From NCBI GenBank assembly GCA_026545225.1, contig CM048846.1:16677001-16741000 (forward strand): a DNA stretch of 64,000 nucleotides, read 5' to 3'. The translations under genes and the position numbers were made by a program. The stretch comes from Cornus controversa. Taxonomy: Eukaryota; Streptophyta; Magnoliopsida; Cornales; Cornaceae. Under the pieces are notes generated by a model. That model was given only the letters and a program-made list of their open reading frames with translations. It was not told the origin of the DNA and ran no database searches. Below, in pieces: positions 1 to 12,743 of the stretch (positions are counted from its first letter, which is position 1; every line of letters starts with the position of its first letter).

Positions 1-180
1 TCCCTGTGAATGGAAGGGTCAATTTTATGGTCATAACGTCCAAATTTTCTAAAGAAATATTTTCTTAATGATTGGTAGGTCAGGCAAAAATTGGGTGTTT
101 ACACCGCATATACACGATCAATTCATCAATTCATGTCCACCTTATACAATTACATGCACGCTCATCCAAGTTATTACTAC

Positions 181-229
<49 letters not shown>

Positions 230-1009
230 CCCAACACATAATTTGTATTAAATTGTGATCAATAAGTAGTGGAGGGTGTTTCTGTCATTCTAAGGGGCAT
301 TCGGTCATATAAAGGTTATAATTTCACACATGTCACTCACGTGAGTCTTCGTTAGTGTTTGACGACAAATTAAGAAATTGGAGGTACATTGATGACATTT
401 AGAAAATGTCATCAATTTTTTAGTTCGGGAGGTTATTTGTTAGTTCAAGGGAGGTATATGATGAATACACATAGTATAAGGGGTTTAGTGAACTCTAAGT
501 TTTATTTTTTTATTTTAACATAGTTGTTTATTGAAATTTAAAAGAAGTCAGAAAATTAACTACAAAAATGACTGTTAAAACAAGATTAGCTGCTATTCTA
601 CCTATTGGAATTGGGTCACTTGTGCTATCACAACAATTATTTTTTCGATCATTTTTTTCATGCTTAGCAAATTTTATTATAACAATTTTGTTATAATCAT
701 ACTTTTTTTGGAATATATTTTGGTTAATTAATCAAATATTGAAATCCAAAAAGCACCTTATGTCTATTGCCAAAAAAATCAATCATGTTAACTTTTTTTT
801 TCTTTTGGTTTTCTAGAAAAATAAAAAGCCCAGGCCCATTGGTTCACAAGACATAAGCCCATTCAACTAGGATAATCCCATAAGCTTGGATCAGACTTGC
901 GTTAAAAGTTCAACTTGAATTCTAGACCTTCGAAAAATAAATAAAGATGATGTGAGTTCAAGTGTTTACAATTTTCAAAATGCGTCAACACATATAAGAA
1001 ACATCTTTG
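1..1009. other. AT-rich intergenic DNA, no gene seen
   Basis: I see no convincing coding region here. The stretch has a TA microsatellite, oligo-T runs and short low-complexity pieces. Its right part (about 840-1009) reads continuously into the DNA right of the Harbinger element at 5544, so 840-1009 and 5544-5760 were one piece before that insertion. That piece looks like an old LTR or similar repeat rather than host coding DNA; this is inference. Confidence 0.5.
184..228. repeat. TA dinucleotide microsatellite
   Basis: An uninterrupted run of alternating T and A, about 22 units. Such runs are highly variable between individuals. Confidence 0.9.
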
Positions 1010-1559
1010 TAAGTGTTAGAGCATGTCCATCAAGCTCACGAAAATTGTGGGCCCCACGTGGGCTCGCGATCCTGCAACAGCGGGCTCGCGTTATTTTTTT
1101 TATTTCTCCTCTAGTGAAGCGCGTCGTTTCACTTGGGGAATTTTTTTATAAAATAAAAACCGATGCATTGGCCACACGCCGACGACCAAAATTTTGACTT
1201 TCTTTTATAAAAAGAAAAAGTAGTTTTTTTTTCCCTTTTTCTTTTCTTTTCATCACTATAAATTCATCAACCTTACCACGCATTTTTCATAGCATTTTAA
1301 AAGTATAAAATAAATATTTTTCAAACATCTTAAAGGAATAAAAATGCAACATAAATTAAACATTGATCATAATATCTTAACAACATAAAAACGCAACATA
1401 AATTAAACATTTTTTGTAACATCTTAAAAGCTTAAAAATGCAACATTAATTAAATGTTTTCATTATCAAAACAGTTTTACAAATTTTCTATCAAATCTTT
1501 CCTCAACTGCGTATTTATCTCTTTGTCGCAAATCTAGGGTTGACGAGAGTAGATGTATG

Positions 1560-4500
1560 TCGCTAAAATAGATAGGTGTTGACTTAAAGTGAGAATCGGG
1601 ATTTTCTCATCCGGTGGCAGAGTCTATCTTCTAACATTGGTGTAACACTCATCTTCAATTATCATGTTGCGAAGGATGATGCACCATTTTCATTATTAGG
1701 CATAAGTCATCTTTCTTCCAAAAATGCATTGGTTGTTGCGTTATTGCCGACTTGATCTACAAGACCCCAAAAGCTCATTCCATATCTTTTCTGCAGACCT
1801 CTTGTCTTTGAGCAACACATTTTTCTATTCTAGTAGTTGAGTGCAGGATGATCTGTATCAAAGCTGCCCACTTAGATATATACCATCAGACATGTTATGC
1901 CCATTTTATAGTGATGCTCATTCACCACAAAATCAACCGGATGCAATCGGCCATTGACAATACTATTGAATACCAAGGAATGATCCAACACATTAAGATC
2001 ATTGTGTGAACTAGGCATTTCAAAGAATACATGCTAGATCAACAAATCTTGTGAGGGTACCGCCTCCAATATGAGAGTAGGCCAATAGGATTGTACCTTG
2101 TGGGTGTCATGCCATTCCACTGGGCAATTTTTTCACTCCTAAAGCATATAGTCGATAAAACCAAGCATACCAAGGAATCCTCGCCCTTCTTGAAGTAACC
2201 GTACTACTGAAAGCATGTCACTCCCCAATTTTTGAGTCACCGGAGACTATGTCTCCGGGTCCAAATCCCGAAGGTGAACTCATCCATTAAACCCTAATGA
2301 ACCATCTTAACCTTTAAATTACCACGGAAGCTTAAACACACACTTGTACATGTATATGCACAATTTAACATCAACTAGTACCAATGGGCCCCACACATAC
2401 ATATCCAATATCTCTCTTATACTCAATCAAGCAGCTGACTAAAGGTTCGATTAATTGAAACATACCCATCGATTAATTGAACTGGGTAATTTCGATTAAT
2501 CGTCCTCGAGCTTTTGAATAATCAAAAGTTTCGATTAATCGGTGGTCTATCGAAGTGCTATCGAAATCCTGCTAGAATTGGAGTCCATATTATCGAACAA
2601 TTTTTTATTGAAGTTCGCATAATCGAAGTCGAAGACCCCTTCGATAGAAATCCTGCTACTTCACACTTAAACAAAATCATGTCCAACTCTTATATCAAAA
2701 CACCTTCTGATCCTTAGATGCATCCACACAACATTGCATATAATTGAAATACTACAATCTCATAATCTCATACATTTACATCAAAACGTACGAATCATCC
2801 ATTTCATTAAACACAATCCCAAAATGTACATATCATTGATCATGTTCCCAACGTCTACAAGTCATCCTCATTGTTCATATATAAAGGGATCCAAAATTTA
2901 CATATAGTTCAACTGTAGGTAGAATTTCAACTAAGTCAACATGTCACAAGCCAACATGGATAACCACATACGTAATGTTCAAAAATAATACCAAAAAGCT
3001 ACAAGGAACTCCACTTAGATACCCAAGTCCTATACGTCATTGGTGCCTTATCTGTAAAAAAGTTTGGGGAAAAATGGGTGAGCAAAACAATGAGCTCAGT
3101 AAGAATGCCCCAACTCACTTAGGCATTGACCTGACACCGACCTACATGATATGCAACCATGATGTCGCTACACTACATGACATATATCAAGTTCTCATGT
3201 CAATTAACGCAGATGCAATTCAAGAAGAGTGCATTTAAATCATACAACATACTTAACAGTTAAACACATAAGCATCAAGACAATTACATCTTTTCGGTCA
3301 TAATCTGATACATAAACATGATTGGTCATCTTCGACGATCATGTGATGTTGGACAACTCCGATAACATTCGTATGATTTGGACAACTCCGAATAATCAGA
3401 CAACCCCAATTATATATTGATTTTACCAAATGTGAGTGGACAACTCCGACATTCACAAGTTTTATATACAATTCTGAATTCTAGGCCTTAGCCTTGGTAT
3501 GATGGGGCAACTCCGACGGTCATACCCTAGTGGATAATTTTACCCCTTCCATGACATGGTTAGGCAACTCCGAACCCCATGCTCGACTCATTTAGACAAT
3601 CCTCCAGCAATTACTCATATATGCACATTAAACACATATATCACGTAGCATATATTTTTGATGCTCTTCCAATGCACATTCTTGCTACAATTAAGTCTAG
3701 CATGCATTTTCTATACACATATTTCATATAATCACATATATGCTCACAACTATGCACAAAATTCATATATGCATAAAAATCCCAACATAGCTAAACATGT
3801 TCTCATTTCATACATATCACATGTATATATTCAACACATCATAAATATCACAATATGCACCTTACTAGCATGTAGAAATCATAATAAAAAAGGAAAATAC
3901 TCAATACACAGCCCCACCAATTCTCTCATACATGCTAACTCACCCAAAATCTCTCCAAACTCACCAAAACCCTATAATCGATGAATAAGAGAGAAAAATC
4001 ACTTCTACCTCGAATTTGAAGACTTTCTAGCAAATTCGCATGAATTTCTCCGAGTTCTACCTTGCCAAAATCTAAGTTTGTTCAGTTCAAACCGAAGCCT
4101 TTGACCTATACTACAAGTTATCTTTCACTCACAACTCCTAAATCCAAGCCTACAACTTTCAAAATGAAGAGAGAAGGAAGAGAGATGAAGTGGGAGAAAA
4201 GAGAGAGAGCTGGGCATGTGTTTTGGTCAAGAGAGATATGAGATATATCTTTACAATACAAATATTTAAAGTATCTATGTTGCGAAATGACCAAAATGTC
4301 CTCGGGCCATTTAACGCACCTTCCCGACCTTTATTTTCGATTTCAAAAGCGACTATGGCTCAGGCTCCGAAATCGCTTCCTTAACTCTTTAAATATTTCA
4401 TTTGGTTTAAAACCAAAAATAATTATTTTTCAAAAAAATTTCGAATTCCCCGGCCCACTAGACCTGCGTCCCAGGCCCCGCCGACCCAAAATTCTCACAT

Positions 4501-5150
4501 TTTTTCAAACACTCCCAAAACTTCCTAGAACCTCTATACAAGTTTCCAAAAATGTTTCCCATACTTAAAATATGCTAAATATCATTTAAAATGCATTTAT
4601 GACAAAAATGATGAATAAAATGAAAATCGGTCAAAATTTGATCCGGTCTCTACAACGCATATACTTCTCTCCATACACAACAACTTTACAAAATGCGCAC
4701 CTTCAAGATTTTAATGGCAGTGCTCTCGCCGATTTTAATATACTCGTCATACTGATCGGTTGCACAACCATATGCGAGTATACGTATTACAGTTATCATC
4801 TTTTGTATAGAAGATAACCCCAAAAGATAGGCCTACTGCATCCCTTTTTTTGGATGAAGTAGTCATCATAAGCTTTAATATCATTCATGATATGAAGAAA
4901 TAGTTCTTGTCGCATCTTAAATCGTATGTGAAAGAACTCTAGTGAATATGTGCAATTATCGTCAAAGTAGTCTTTTATTAGCTGACGGTGACTTCTCTCT
5001 CAATCACGATAAATGTACCACCTCTTAGGTAGTTGAAAGACTTGTTGTATTTTCTCCGGCGTCACTGAATTCAGAAGCGCATTATAAGCGTCTTGATTAT
5101 ATTGAATCAATGTGACATTAGAGTTTCTAATGATGAGGAAGATGATGAAA
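1560..5150 (-). pseudogene. Decayed Harbinger (ALP1-like) transposase, interrupted
   Basis: Read on the minus strand from about 5150 downward, pieces match the plant Harbinger nuclease family in the right order. First comes a stretch with YIYRDRE and FHIRFKM (about 4.85-5.0 kb), then DEYIKIGESTAIKILK (about 4.7 kb). After the solo LTR come RGFLGMLGFIDYM and EWKNCPVEW (about 2.1-2.2 kb), then ILEAVPSQDLLI and SSHNDLNVLDHS (about 1.95-2.05 kb), then a tail ending near 1.56 kb. The IDYM segment matches the family's IDCMHW block that holds a catalytic Asp. In-frame stops and shifts occur throughout and the 2.4 kb insertion splits it, so it cannot make transposase. Confidence 0.75.
2216..4654. mobile_element. 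Solo LTR of a Ty3/gypsy-type element
   Basis: The insert starts TGTCACTCCCC and ends GGTCTCTACA, the usual TG...CA form of a plant LTR. It is flanked by near-identical 5-bp repeats, AAGCA (2211-2215) and ACGCA (4655-4659). It divides the Harbinger transposase at a point where the protein continues on both sides, which fixes its borders. No internal coding region of a retrotransposon is present, so it is read as the single LTR left by recombination. At 2.4 kb it is a long LTR. Family is inferred from length and ends only. Confidence 0.7.
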
Positions 5151-5543
5151 AAGATGAAGAATTAGAGTCTGACAAAGGAAAATATCATGATGATTAAGCC
5201 ATTGGAATTTTGAGATTAAAGGAGATGGAGAGTGATATTTTGCTACAATGAAAGAGATGAATGTAGTGATGATTCTCATGTGACCAAATGGGTATTTATA
5301 TAATATGAAAAATATATCAGTTTGAAAATATATGTGTTACAAATATAGCCTTTGCAAAAAAGTAAAAAAATAAATAAATTAAATATTAAAAATTTTATTA
5401 AATTATTATTATTTTTTGGCTAGTGAAAATCCGGAGAATCCAATGTGACCCATTCGCTAGTCAAAATTTGGAGAGTTAAAATCATTGTCGTGGCAAATTT
5501 GAGAGTCAAAATCCAAAGAGGCCAATACGGATGCTCTTGGTAA

Positions 5544-6310
5544 TTTCACTTTCCACGCGATGTGGGACATCACAATCACTTTCTAGTCTATTCAATGTTC
5601 TCGTTGTTCTGACTTCATAGCTTGTGCTCGCTACTCTCATTTTTGGTTGGGGATTGATTTTGGTATCACTTGTCAGGATCCCCTCACACTGTGCTAATAC
5701 TGTTCACTTTACATTACACAAGCATTCATAGTTTTCAAAGCATACTTTCATTGGTATGATGCATCCCTTTATAAGCAATAGTTGGTGGCACTTGTAATAA
5801 AGATGCTTGATATCGGTGTAGACATGTTTTTAAAACCGTGAGCACTTGCCTATTGCAAAACAGATCGTGACATGACACACATGCACAATTATACAATTAT
5901 ATTATGTTATGAAGATGATAATTCATGAAATTATTTTCACTCTTTGTTATGGGGTTGTCTTAAATGCATGTTAGACTTCAATAGAAGAGTTAAGAATTTA
6001 AGATTAAAATGTCGCAGTGATTGGAACTTCAAACTTAGCCCGAGCTAACCCTAAATCCGTCTAATTTGTTTAATTTGCAACTGTATAGAGCATAATCTAC
6101 ATTTTGATTCGGACCAAGACTAACACTCACAAAGTGAGGCCCACAGAGGACAACCTCTTGTAAGTTTTCGGCTTGGTCCGAATTGGCCTGCCCATCTATC
6201 ACTTCTATTCATATAGCATGAATGAATTATGATGTACAGTCCGTTAACGAGCGAGAGTCTATAGCAACAAAGTTCGTTACTAGTAGCTCGCAGGAGAGAG
6301 AAAGAGAGAG
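5544..6310. promoter_or_regulatory. Upstream region and 5' leader of LIKE-COV
   Basis: No separate gene is seen. The first ~220 bases belong to the old repeat that the Harbinger element entered. The last ~100 bases, ending in a GA-rich run just before the start codon at 6311, look like a 5' untranslated leader. No TATA box could be chosen with confidence. Confidence 0.4.
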
Positions 6311-9300
6311 ATGGGTACGAGAGATGAGAGAGATCTAGAACGTCTCATTCCAGTTGGAGGAGTGGGAATCATTGATAATGGAGGCCCAAAATTACCGTCG
6401 CAGTCGGCATTCCCTGTTCCTTCTTCTTCTTCTTCTGCTCATCACTCCGGCAAAGAGGTCTAAATATATGTGTGTTTGTGTGTGTGTATATATATGTGTG
6501 TGTAAATATATACACACACAATACAGATACGTATGCATATATATAAACTCGTTTATAATCCCATTTCACAATGTTTGAATTTGTAGGTTTATCTGACTAC
6601 TAAGCTATACCACAAAATTCATTTTTTGTTGATTCTGCTATTGCTTTCTTTTAACTACTAAAGCTAGTTTTTAGTTAATTAAAATCTCTGTTGCTTTCCT
6701 CTTTTATTAATGTCTATCATATAATATCAGTAATTTCTTGAATTTAATGGAGGCATAATTATTAGTGGATCCTGATTATGATCGCGTGACAAATATATTA
6801 TGGGAAAGTAAAAAGTGCCTTTTTTTTTTTTTTTTTGTTGCTGTTAGACTTAATTCTGAGGATAGATTTGTATTTGAGTTTGAAAATTGTGAGTTTTTTT
6901 TTTTTTGGTTCAACACGATGCTAAAATTATGTCTAAATTCAGCTACCAGTTGCAGACATTATAATGGCCTTACAATATTTTAGGGCTTTCTCTAATAAAT
7001 AAATAAATAATTCTTAATATCCTTCAATGGAAATGCAATTTATTTTTGGAGATATTTATAAGAATTCTTGTATTAAATGGCACAGCTTGTATAAGCAATG
7101 TGAGTTCTGGTGAATTTCAAGACAAGCCAGGTCTGAGAATCTTGCAACGTTCGGGGATTCTAAATGAACCTGAAACAATTTGATGAAAATTAGATATTGT
7201 TGAAGTCACTTTGAAATTATTTGATGCTTAAAATAATTTTTCCAGAAGTAGAAGTCTTATTGAGACCATGGTTTTTTCAAAAGAAATGTTAACAGGGCTT
7301 TCTTGTTCTTTTCTTGTGCTGTTGGGCAGGCATTTTACAAAGTAATTCGTAGCTGGACTTCAAAAAAGTTTATGTCAGGATGGTTGGTGCTCAAATTTTT
7401 TTTCTTTCTTTTTTTCATTGAACTCCATTTTTATGCTGGATGTATATAATTGCAACTGAAACTGTCATATTTCTTGACCCTTACCTGCTTTTGATTTATC
7501 CCGGAGAAAAAAAAAGTTCTACCCTGCTTTCGGCTCTCCTCTTCTGGCAACCCAGTGTGAATATGTTTTTCTGTTATTTATTGTTTTGAGAAGAAGATTT
7601 AAATTTTTTTTTTTTAAAATTTATTATAGCATTCTTGTTAGTATCAAGCCGGGATTAGTGAATTATGTATCACTCACTCTCCCTGAAAAATAATACATGT
7701 GTTCATATCCATAAACCAGAATGTTAACCTTTTCATTTTCTTTTTTCCCTCTGATCTGATCATCCTAATCACACACACACACACACACACACATATATAA
7801 ATCCACAATATGTGCATAACTTTGGCATACACCCCTTCCTCAATTGTACTAACTAATTCAGAATTCTGACTTGGAAAGTGAAATTAACTGTTGTGACCCT
7901 TTTAACATTTGTGGGAAGCCAAATCACCTAAATTCTTTTCAGAGACTTCTTTCCTTGCAACAGACAAGGACATTGAAGCCTGTATAAAAAGGGATGCTTA
8001 ATAAATCCCTAAATCAAAGAGAATTGTTTGGGATTATTTAATATTAAATAGTGTTGCATTCTAGGAGTAATTTATGGATGGGCTTTTTAATATTGTAACT
8101 TATTTAATGGTATACACTCATCAATATTTATTTATGTACCAAATGTCTTACACTTATGTATCATCTTAACGAATTAAATGTAATGCATAATAGATAATTG
8201 GAAATATATTGAAATGTTTAGTGAGTGATAAGTTTGACAATGTTTTGCAGTGTCATTACACTTCCCATAGCAATCACGTTCTACACCACTTGGTGGTTCA
8301 TTCATTTTGTTGATGGGTTCTTCTCCCCAATATATATTCATCTGGGGATCAATATCTTTGGTTAGTATATTTAACTTTTTCGAATTTTATCACATTGTAT
8401 ATTTGAACATCCGCGGTAATGTGGTATCACTACATAAAAAATTGAGGTTTGATTCAAATGTGAAAATTAAGGTAATAGAAAGGAAGCTAAGTCAGATGTG
8501 CAAAGTTGAGGATGGTAATTGGTTGATCAAGATAATGCAAATGCAGTGTCGTAGAAGTTTGTCTTTAACATTTGGTTCATAAGGACCTTATACAAAGATG
8601 AAATGGGCTGTAGCACCATGAAAATTAATGATGGGATCAACTATATAACTCTTTACTGAATTGAAGAAATTGTCATGCAGCCTACATTCGGAAATATGGA
8701 TTTTTCTGTCTAAGTTTTTGTGTGAAAAGGTTGCAATAATGTATTTCATTAAAATAAATATATTTATTTTATATGTAGTTTTGTTTTGAACTCATGGAGA
8801 CAGGATAGAAATGGTTACTTAAATTACTTCTGTCAGTGTCTTCAGCTGAAAAAGAAATCAACAGAAAATGCCTGAAGTAGGTTCCATGCTAACGTAAAGA
8901 AATTTTTTTTCTTTCTACTGCTGCTCTGTCCATTTAGAAAGTTAATTACATCAATCTGCCTGAGGCAACGTAGTCCATTATCAATAGACTAAATTTTGGA
9001 TGTTTTGTTGTGGCTGTTAAACACCATCTACTCTAAAAGTTTAAGCTGTTAGAGAGGGGTGTAACTTGAATATTTGAACCTCCAACACGCCCCCTCAAGT
9101 GCGATTTGGTCGAGCACTTGCGCGGGGCCTCCTGGGGACTGAGTGATAAATCGAACCTAGGACCTGCTGCTGAGCAGACTTTGATACCATGTTAAACTAC
9201 CCATTTACTCCAAAAACTTAAGCTATTAGAGAGGCGTTCAACTTGAATATTTAAACCTCTAACAGTGGCGATAAGAAATAAATATGTTCTTGATTGCTAC

Positions 9301-10205
9301 TATAACACACTTCCTTTGCATTAAATGGAACTTTGACTTAATGTACTTCCTTAAATGTGTAGAGCAAAGCAATGAACCCAATTAATGACTCTGCTTCCTC
9401 AACTATTGAGAAATTAGTGATTGTTTATAGTCTGTTTAAAATTTGAGCTATTTCATGCAGTAAAGTTTTCCATCAAAAGCCAGACTATAGTATGAACATA
9501 ATAAGTTCTTCTTTTGATTTCTATACCCAATTATCAGGTCTCGGCTTTCTGACCTCCATCACTTTCATCTTCTTGGTTGGTGTGTTTATGTCCTCGTGGT
9601 TGGGGGCATCTGTTCTTGGTTTGGGGGAATGGTTTATCAAGAAGATGCCCTTGATGAGCTATATTTACTCTGCATCAAAACAAATTAGCGCAGCTATATC
9701 ACCAGGTGATCATTTTGAACTAAAAATCCTAGTGTCAGCATATATACTTCTGAATAGAGCACTGAAAATCACTCTTTCAGATCAGAGTTCTCACGCATTC
9801 AAGGAAGTGGCCATCATAAGGCATCCGCGTATTGGGGAATATGCATTTGGTTTCATCACATCTACTGTGGTTCTCCGCAAGAGTTCAGGTGCAGAAGAAC
9901 TCTGCTGTGTTTATGTGCCGTCCAACCATCTTTATATCGGAGACGTTTTCCTCATCAGTTCAAAGGACATCATGAGGCCTAATCTCTCTGTTCGAGAAGG
10001 ATTGGGTAAGAGTTTGAAACTAAGCTACAACATGCATATCTGCTGGCATTTCATTGAATGAAAGGTGATAATGTTGTTTCTCAAATTATCTGGTGCAGAG
10101 ATTGTCATCTCCGGGGGCTTGTCAATACCACAGGTATTGACTACAACGGATGCACAAACCATAATTTCGCCAAGAGTTGGGAAATTTGCAATCCCACAAG
10201 TTTAG
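6311..10205 (+). CDS. LCV: LIKE-COV membrane protein (DUF502 family)
   Basis: Six exons: 6311-6457, 7330-7382, 8251-8360, 9538-9705, 9781-10005, 10099-10205; all introns are GT-AG and the 810 nt give 269 aa. The N-terminus is an acidic and Ser-rich cytosolic tail (about 1-49). Two membrane segments follow, about residues 67-90 (with TWWFIHFVDGFF) and 105-130 (with FIFLVGVFMSSWLGASVL). The hydrophilic part holds family blocks such as EVAIIRHPRIGEYAFGFITS, CCVYVPSNHLYIGD and RPNLSVREG. Arabidopsis COV1 and its LCV relatives act at the trans-Golgi network in vacuolar sorting and in spacing of vascular tissue; that role is inferred here by family. The length is normal for the family. Intron 3 carries a TRIM element (9015-9265). 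COV1 itself versus an LCV paralogue cannot be settled; the SSSSSSAHHSGKE tail favours LCV. Confidence 0.92.
9015..9265 (-). mobile_element. TRIM (miniature LTR retrotransposon) in LIKE-COV intron 3
   Basis: Two ~75-bp direct repeats of TG...CA form (9015-9087 and 9190-9265) flank about 100 bp. Next to the right repeat lies TTGATACCA (9181-9189), the complement of the usual initiator-Met tRNA primer site, so the element points to the minus strand. A perfect 5-bp target repeat GTGGC flanks it (9010-9014, 9266-9270). It has no coding capacity, as is normal for TRIMs. The two repeats differ at roughly a dozen sites, so the insertion is not recent. Confidence 0.8.
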
Positions 10206-10498
10206 TGATGGTCTCTTGATGGTGAAACTGTTTGCTTTTATGTTTTTCAGATAATATGGTATATATGTTTGAGTTTTTCTGTACTGAGAACCACATTAAT
10301 TGTGAATTTGTTCCCATTTTCCAAAAAGAAAAGGAAAAAAACTTTTAGGTGATATGGTCTAAATTAGAAGTACCTCTTGCACCCAATGTAATGGTTATGA
10401 TGATAAAGTATATGCTGTTGTGATGCATCTTAGTGGCATGAAAAACATGCTTATATGAGATGTGGAAAGATGGTTTAGACCTTCTTATCTAATGGAGT

Positions 10499-10526
10499 TG
10501 AGTGATTATATATATATAATCACTCA
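10499..10526. repeat. Perfect 28-bp palindrome downstream of LIKE-COV
   Basis: TGAGTGATT followed by an alternating TA core and then AATCACTCA forms a perfect inverted repeat without a spacer. It could extrude as a cruciform or fold in the 3' end of a transcript. It could also be the footprint of a small TA-targeting element. Confidence 0.7.
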
Positions 10527-11607
10527 TAAATTTATATGCATAATATAGAGTATAAGGCCAGTCCTCTCAGGTGATCTATAAATGAAAAAGAATGAAAGGA
10601 ATATATGAAGTTTTTTGGGAGTTGGTGATTGCATGTATAGAGGTTCTTGGTTGTTACTAGTTAGATATCCTCTGTCTTATTCATGGTATCAACAGGCATG
10701 TGTGTGAGTGGATACTATTTAGTTTATGTACATGCTTATATAGCTAGCTGTTCTAGACTTTTAACAAGAACTATAAACGTTTATTTGTGGTATAAAAGCA
10801 TGGTTGTTAAAAATTAGAACCCTAGAGCCGTGTGTATTATTAGATATATGTGTTTATTTATTATATACATATGTATATATATATCTAGAGGCAGAAGCAG
10901 AACACTGTTTGTTCTTTGAAATTTGATTCCACGGTGACAATAGTTGGCGGCCTTAGAGGATTTTCTGCTCATTTCTTCAAGACCAACACAGTGGTACAAA
11001 CCTCTCACATGGTAAGATTGCCTTAAACCGAAAAAATAAAAGGTATGATTGGTGTTGATGAATAGAAAAGAATACAAGTTAAATTGGCTTACATGGCATT
11101 CTTTTCTTTCTGGTAGCACTTTGTGTATATAACTATACACACACACAGAATTAGATTAAAATGAGAAAATGAATGTATATAATTAAACAAACGAATATAT
11201 ATCTCAGGGAGTACATTTACACATTACAATCCAAGTAATGTATATGGAGTGGTTGCTACTTGCTACATTGGAAGACAGTGCAAGGTGACCAAAGTGCTGT
11301 AGGATAAATGGATAACATATATTTTTGTGTAATTTTGAGTCCTACTAGGGACAATGTTGTGTTTCCTTTTCTCCATGCAAAGGCTTCATGTATTTCCATA
11401 ACGTTCATGCGATTCTCGGAACACTATATTAAGGGCGAGTCTGTGACAGTGATATTATGATTCACAATCCCATTAAAATTTTGTTCTTCAAATGCATTTT
11501 GAGCTACTAATTTTCTCTCTCTCTTCTCAATCTTCCTTTTAATTAGTAGACCAACACATTTTGTGTTTAAATGATTAAATTTGGTTTAATTGTGACACCA
11601 TATCAAT

Positions 11608-11815
11608 AAAATGTCACGGTGTTACTATTGTCTTGAACATTTGCAGTTGTCCATCATATATATTCTCTAATTTCATATTCAAGCTTGATCCCATTAGCCT
11701 ATGAAGTTAATAAAATGGCACGGTGTTACTATTGTCTTGAACATTTGTAGTTGCACATCTTATGTATTCTTTAATTTCATATTCAAGCTGAATCTCATTA
11801 GCCTAAGAAGTTAAT
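11608..11815. repeat. 104-bp tandem duplication, two copies
   Basis: Two adjacent copies begin AATAAAATG(T/G)CACGGTG and both contain TATTGTCTTGAACATTTG and ATTTCATATTCAAGCT. The period is 104 bp and there are about ten differences between them. Confidence 0.85.
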
Positions 11816-12010
11816 ACTAATTTTTCTTTCTAAAAAAATAAAAAAAAGAAGGAATAATCTATAATGCTTATCATTTATAGACAAGGAGTGGGAGTCTATT
11901 TTGGGGCCAAAGTTGGGCTGTCCCACCTTGGTGCCAAAGCCCAGATTCAGCCTGGCCAAAATAAATGCACTATTGATCAAATAAATTACGTGATAAGATT
12001 CAATCACAAA

Positions 12011-12082
12011 TCCGTTGTCGTCCAGCGGTTAGGATATCTGGCTTTCACCCAGGAGACCCGGGTTCGATTCCCGGCAACGGAA
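12011..12082 (+). tRNA. tRNA-Glu: tRNA-Glu (anticodon UUC)
   Basis: A complete 72-nt cloverleaf. The acceptor stem TCCGTTG pairs with CAACGGA and is followed by discriminator A. The D arm has box A (AGCGGTTAGGAT). The anticodon loop CTTTCAC is closed by TCTGG/CCAGG, with a T-G wobble at 27-43. The T arm carries a perfect box B (GGTTCGATTCC). CCA is not encoded, as expected for a nuclear gene. A CAA motif just upstream (12001 onward) fits plant Pol III starts, and a T6 run directly follows. Confidence 0.96.
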
Positions 12083-12084
12083 TC

Positions 12085-12090
12085 TTTTTT
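12085..12090 (+). terminator. Pol III terminator of tRNA-Glu
   Basis: Six consecutive T residues begin two bases after the end of the mature tRNA, the normal RNA polymerase III stop signal. Confidence 0.85.
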
Positions 12091-12743
12091 CAATACCAAT
12101 TTTTTCACACACCTTCAAACCATTATTTATCAGGATTGGGGCCCTTCCCCTTCTGACTAAATTCATACTCCATCTAAAACACAACTCTCTTTTAACACTC
12201 TATTTCTGCTTAGGCTTTAGAAGCTGGTGGTTGTTGTGAAACTTTAGGACACTAAGCATCTTATGTCCAAATACTCTACAATGATCATATTTAGGTTAGG
12301 GTACATACAAAAGGGTAGTAGTGTCTTTTCAACATGATCATTACAAATAAACTTCAGCAGCAATCCTGTTCCAACTGGGGAAGAAAAGTCTGCGGTCTTC
12401 TAGAACAAAGTCTCTTTTATACCAGAATGGAACTTTCCACAATGAAGATCATACTTAATTGAAAAGAACTGTATGAAGACAGTGGAACATTCAACTTCAA
12501 CCTTAGGTTGCCCAAATTAGATAGTGTCTTTTTTTCAAAAGAAAATATGCCCCTCTATTGTTTCATTCAAGTCAGTTTCTCTAATGCATACTCGGATTCT
12601 TGACTCTCTTATTGCCAAACATGAAACGAAAGTAAATTAGTGTCAAGTAAACAATTAGTGAGAATTAATGTGATTGACGTCATTCATATAGGATTAAGGC
12701 AAGGATAAGGATGATAACGCTGCTGCTGCCCCACTATTATTCT

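Larger units (their letters stand above)
1013..5540 (-). mobile_element. PIF/Harbinger DNA transposon, split by a solo LTR
   Basis: The ends are imperfect inverted repeats sharing the core AGAGCAT (left GTGTTAGAGCATGTCC; right, reverse complement, CCAAGAGCATCCG). They are flanked by the 3-bp target repeat TAA (1010-1012 and 5541-5543), which is what PIF/Harbinger elements make. Inside is a decayed HARBI1/ALP1-like transposase on the minus strand. Without the solo LTR at 2216-4654 the element would be about 2.1 kb, a size for a single-gene copy; no Myb-like partner gene was seen. Families of this kind are common in plants. The element is old: the reading frame has many stops. Confidence 0.8.
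10206..12010. other. LIKE-COV 3' region and intergenic DNA
   Basis: The first few hundred bases after the stop should hold the LIKE-COV 3' untranslated region; no single poly(A) signal stands out. The rest is AT-rich and has a 28-bp palindrome, several TA/TG runs and a 104-bp tandem duplication. No coding region was recognised. Confidence 0.5.

Noticed and set aside
5558-5568. Reverse of the plant snRNA promoter element TCCCACATCG
   Set aside because: No TATA box at the right distance and no snRNA sequence downstream; the DNA there is an old repeat cut by the Harbinger element. The same motif is common in plant LTR/TRIM repeats.
6369-6578. Two overlapping frames around LIKE-COV exon 1
   Set aside because: They run into the TG/TA microsatellite of intron 1; the spliced gene explains the coding signal.
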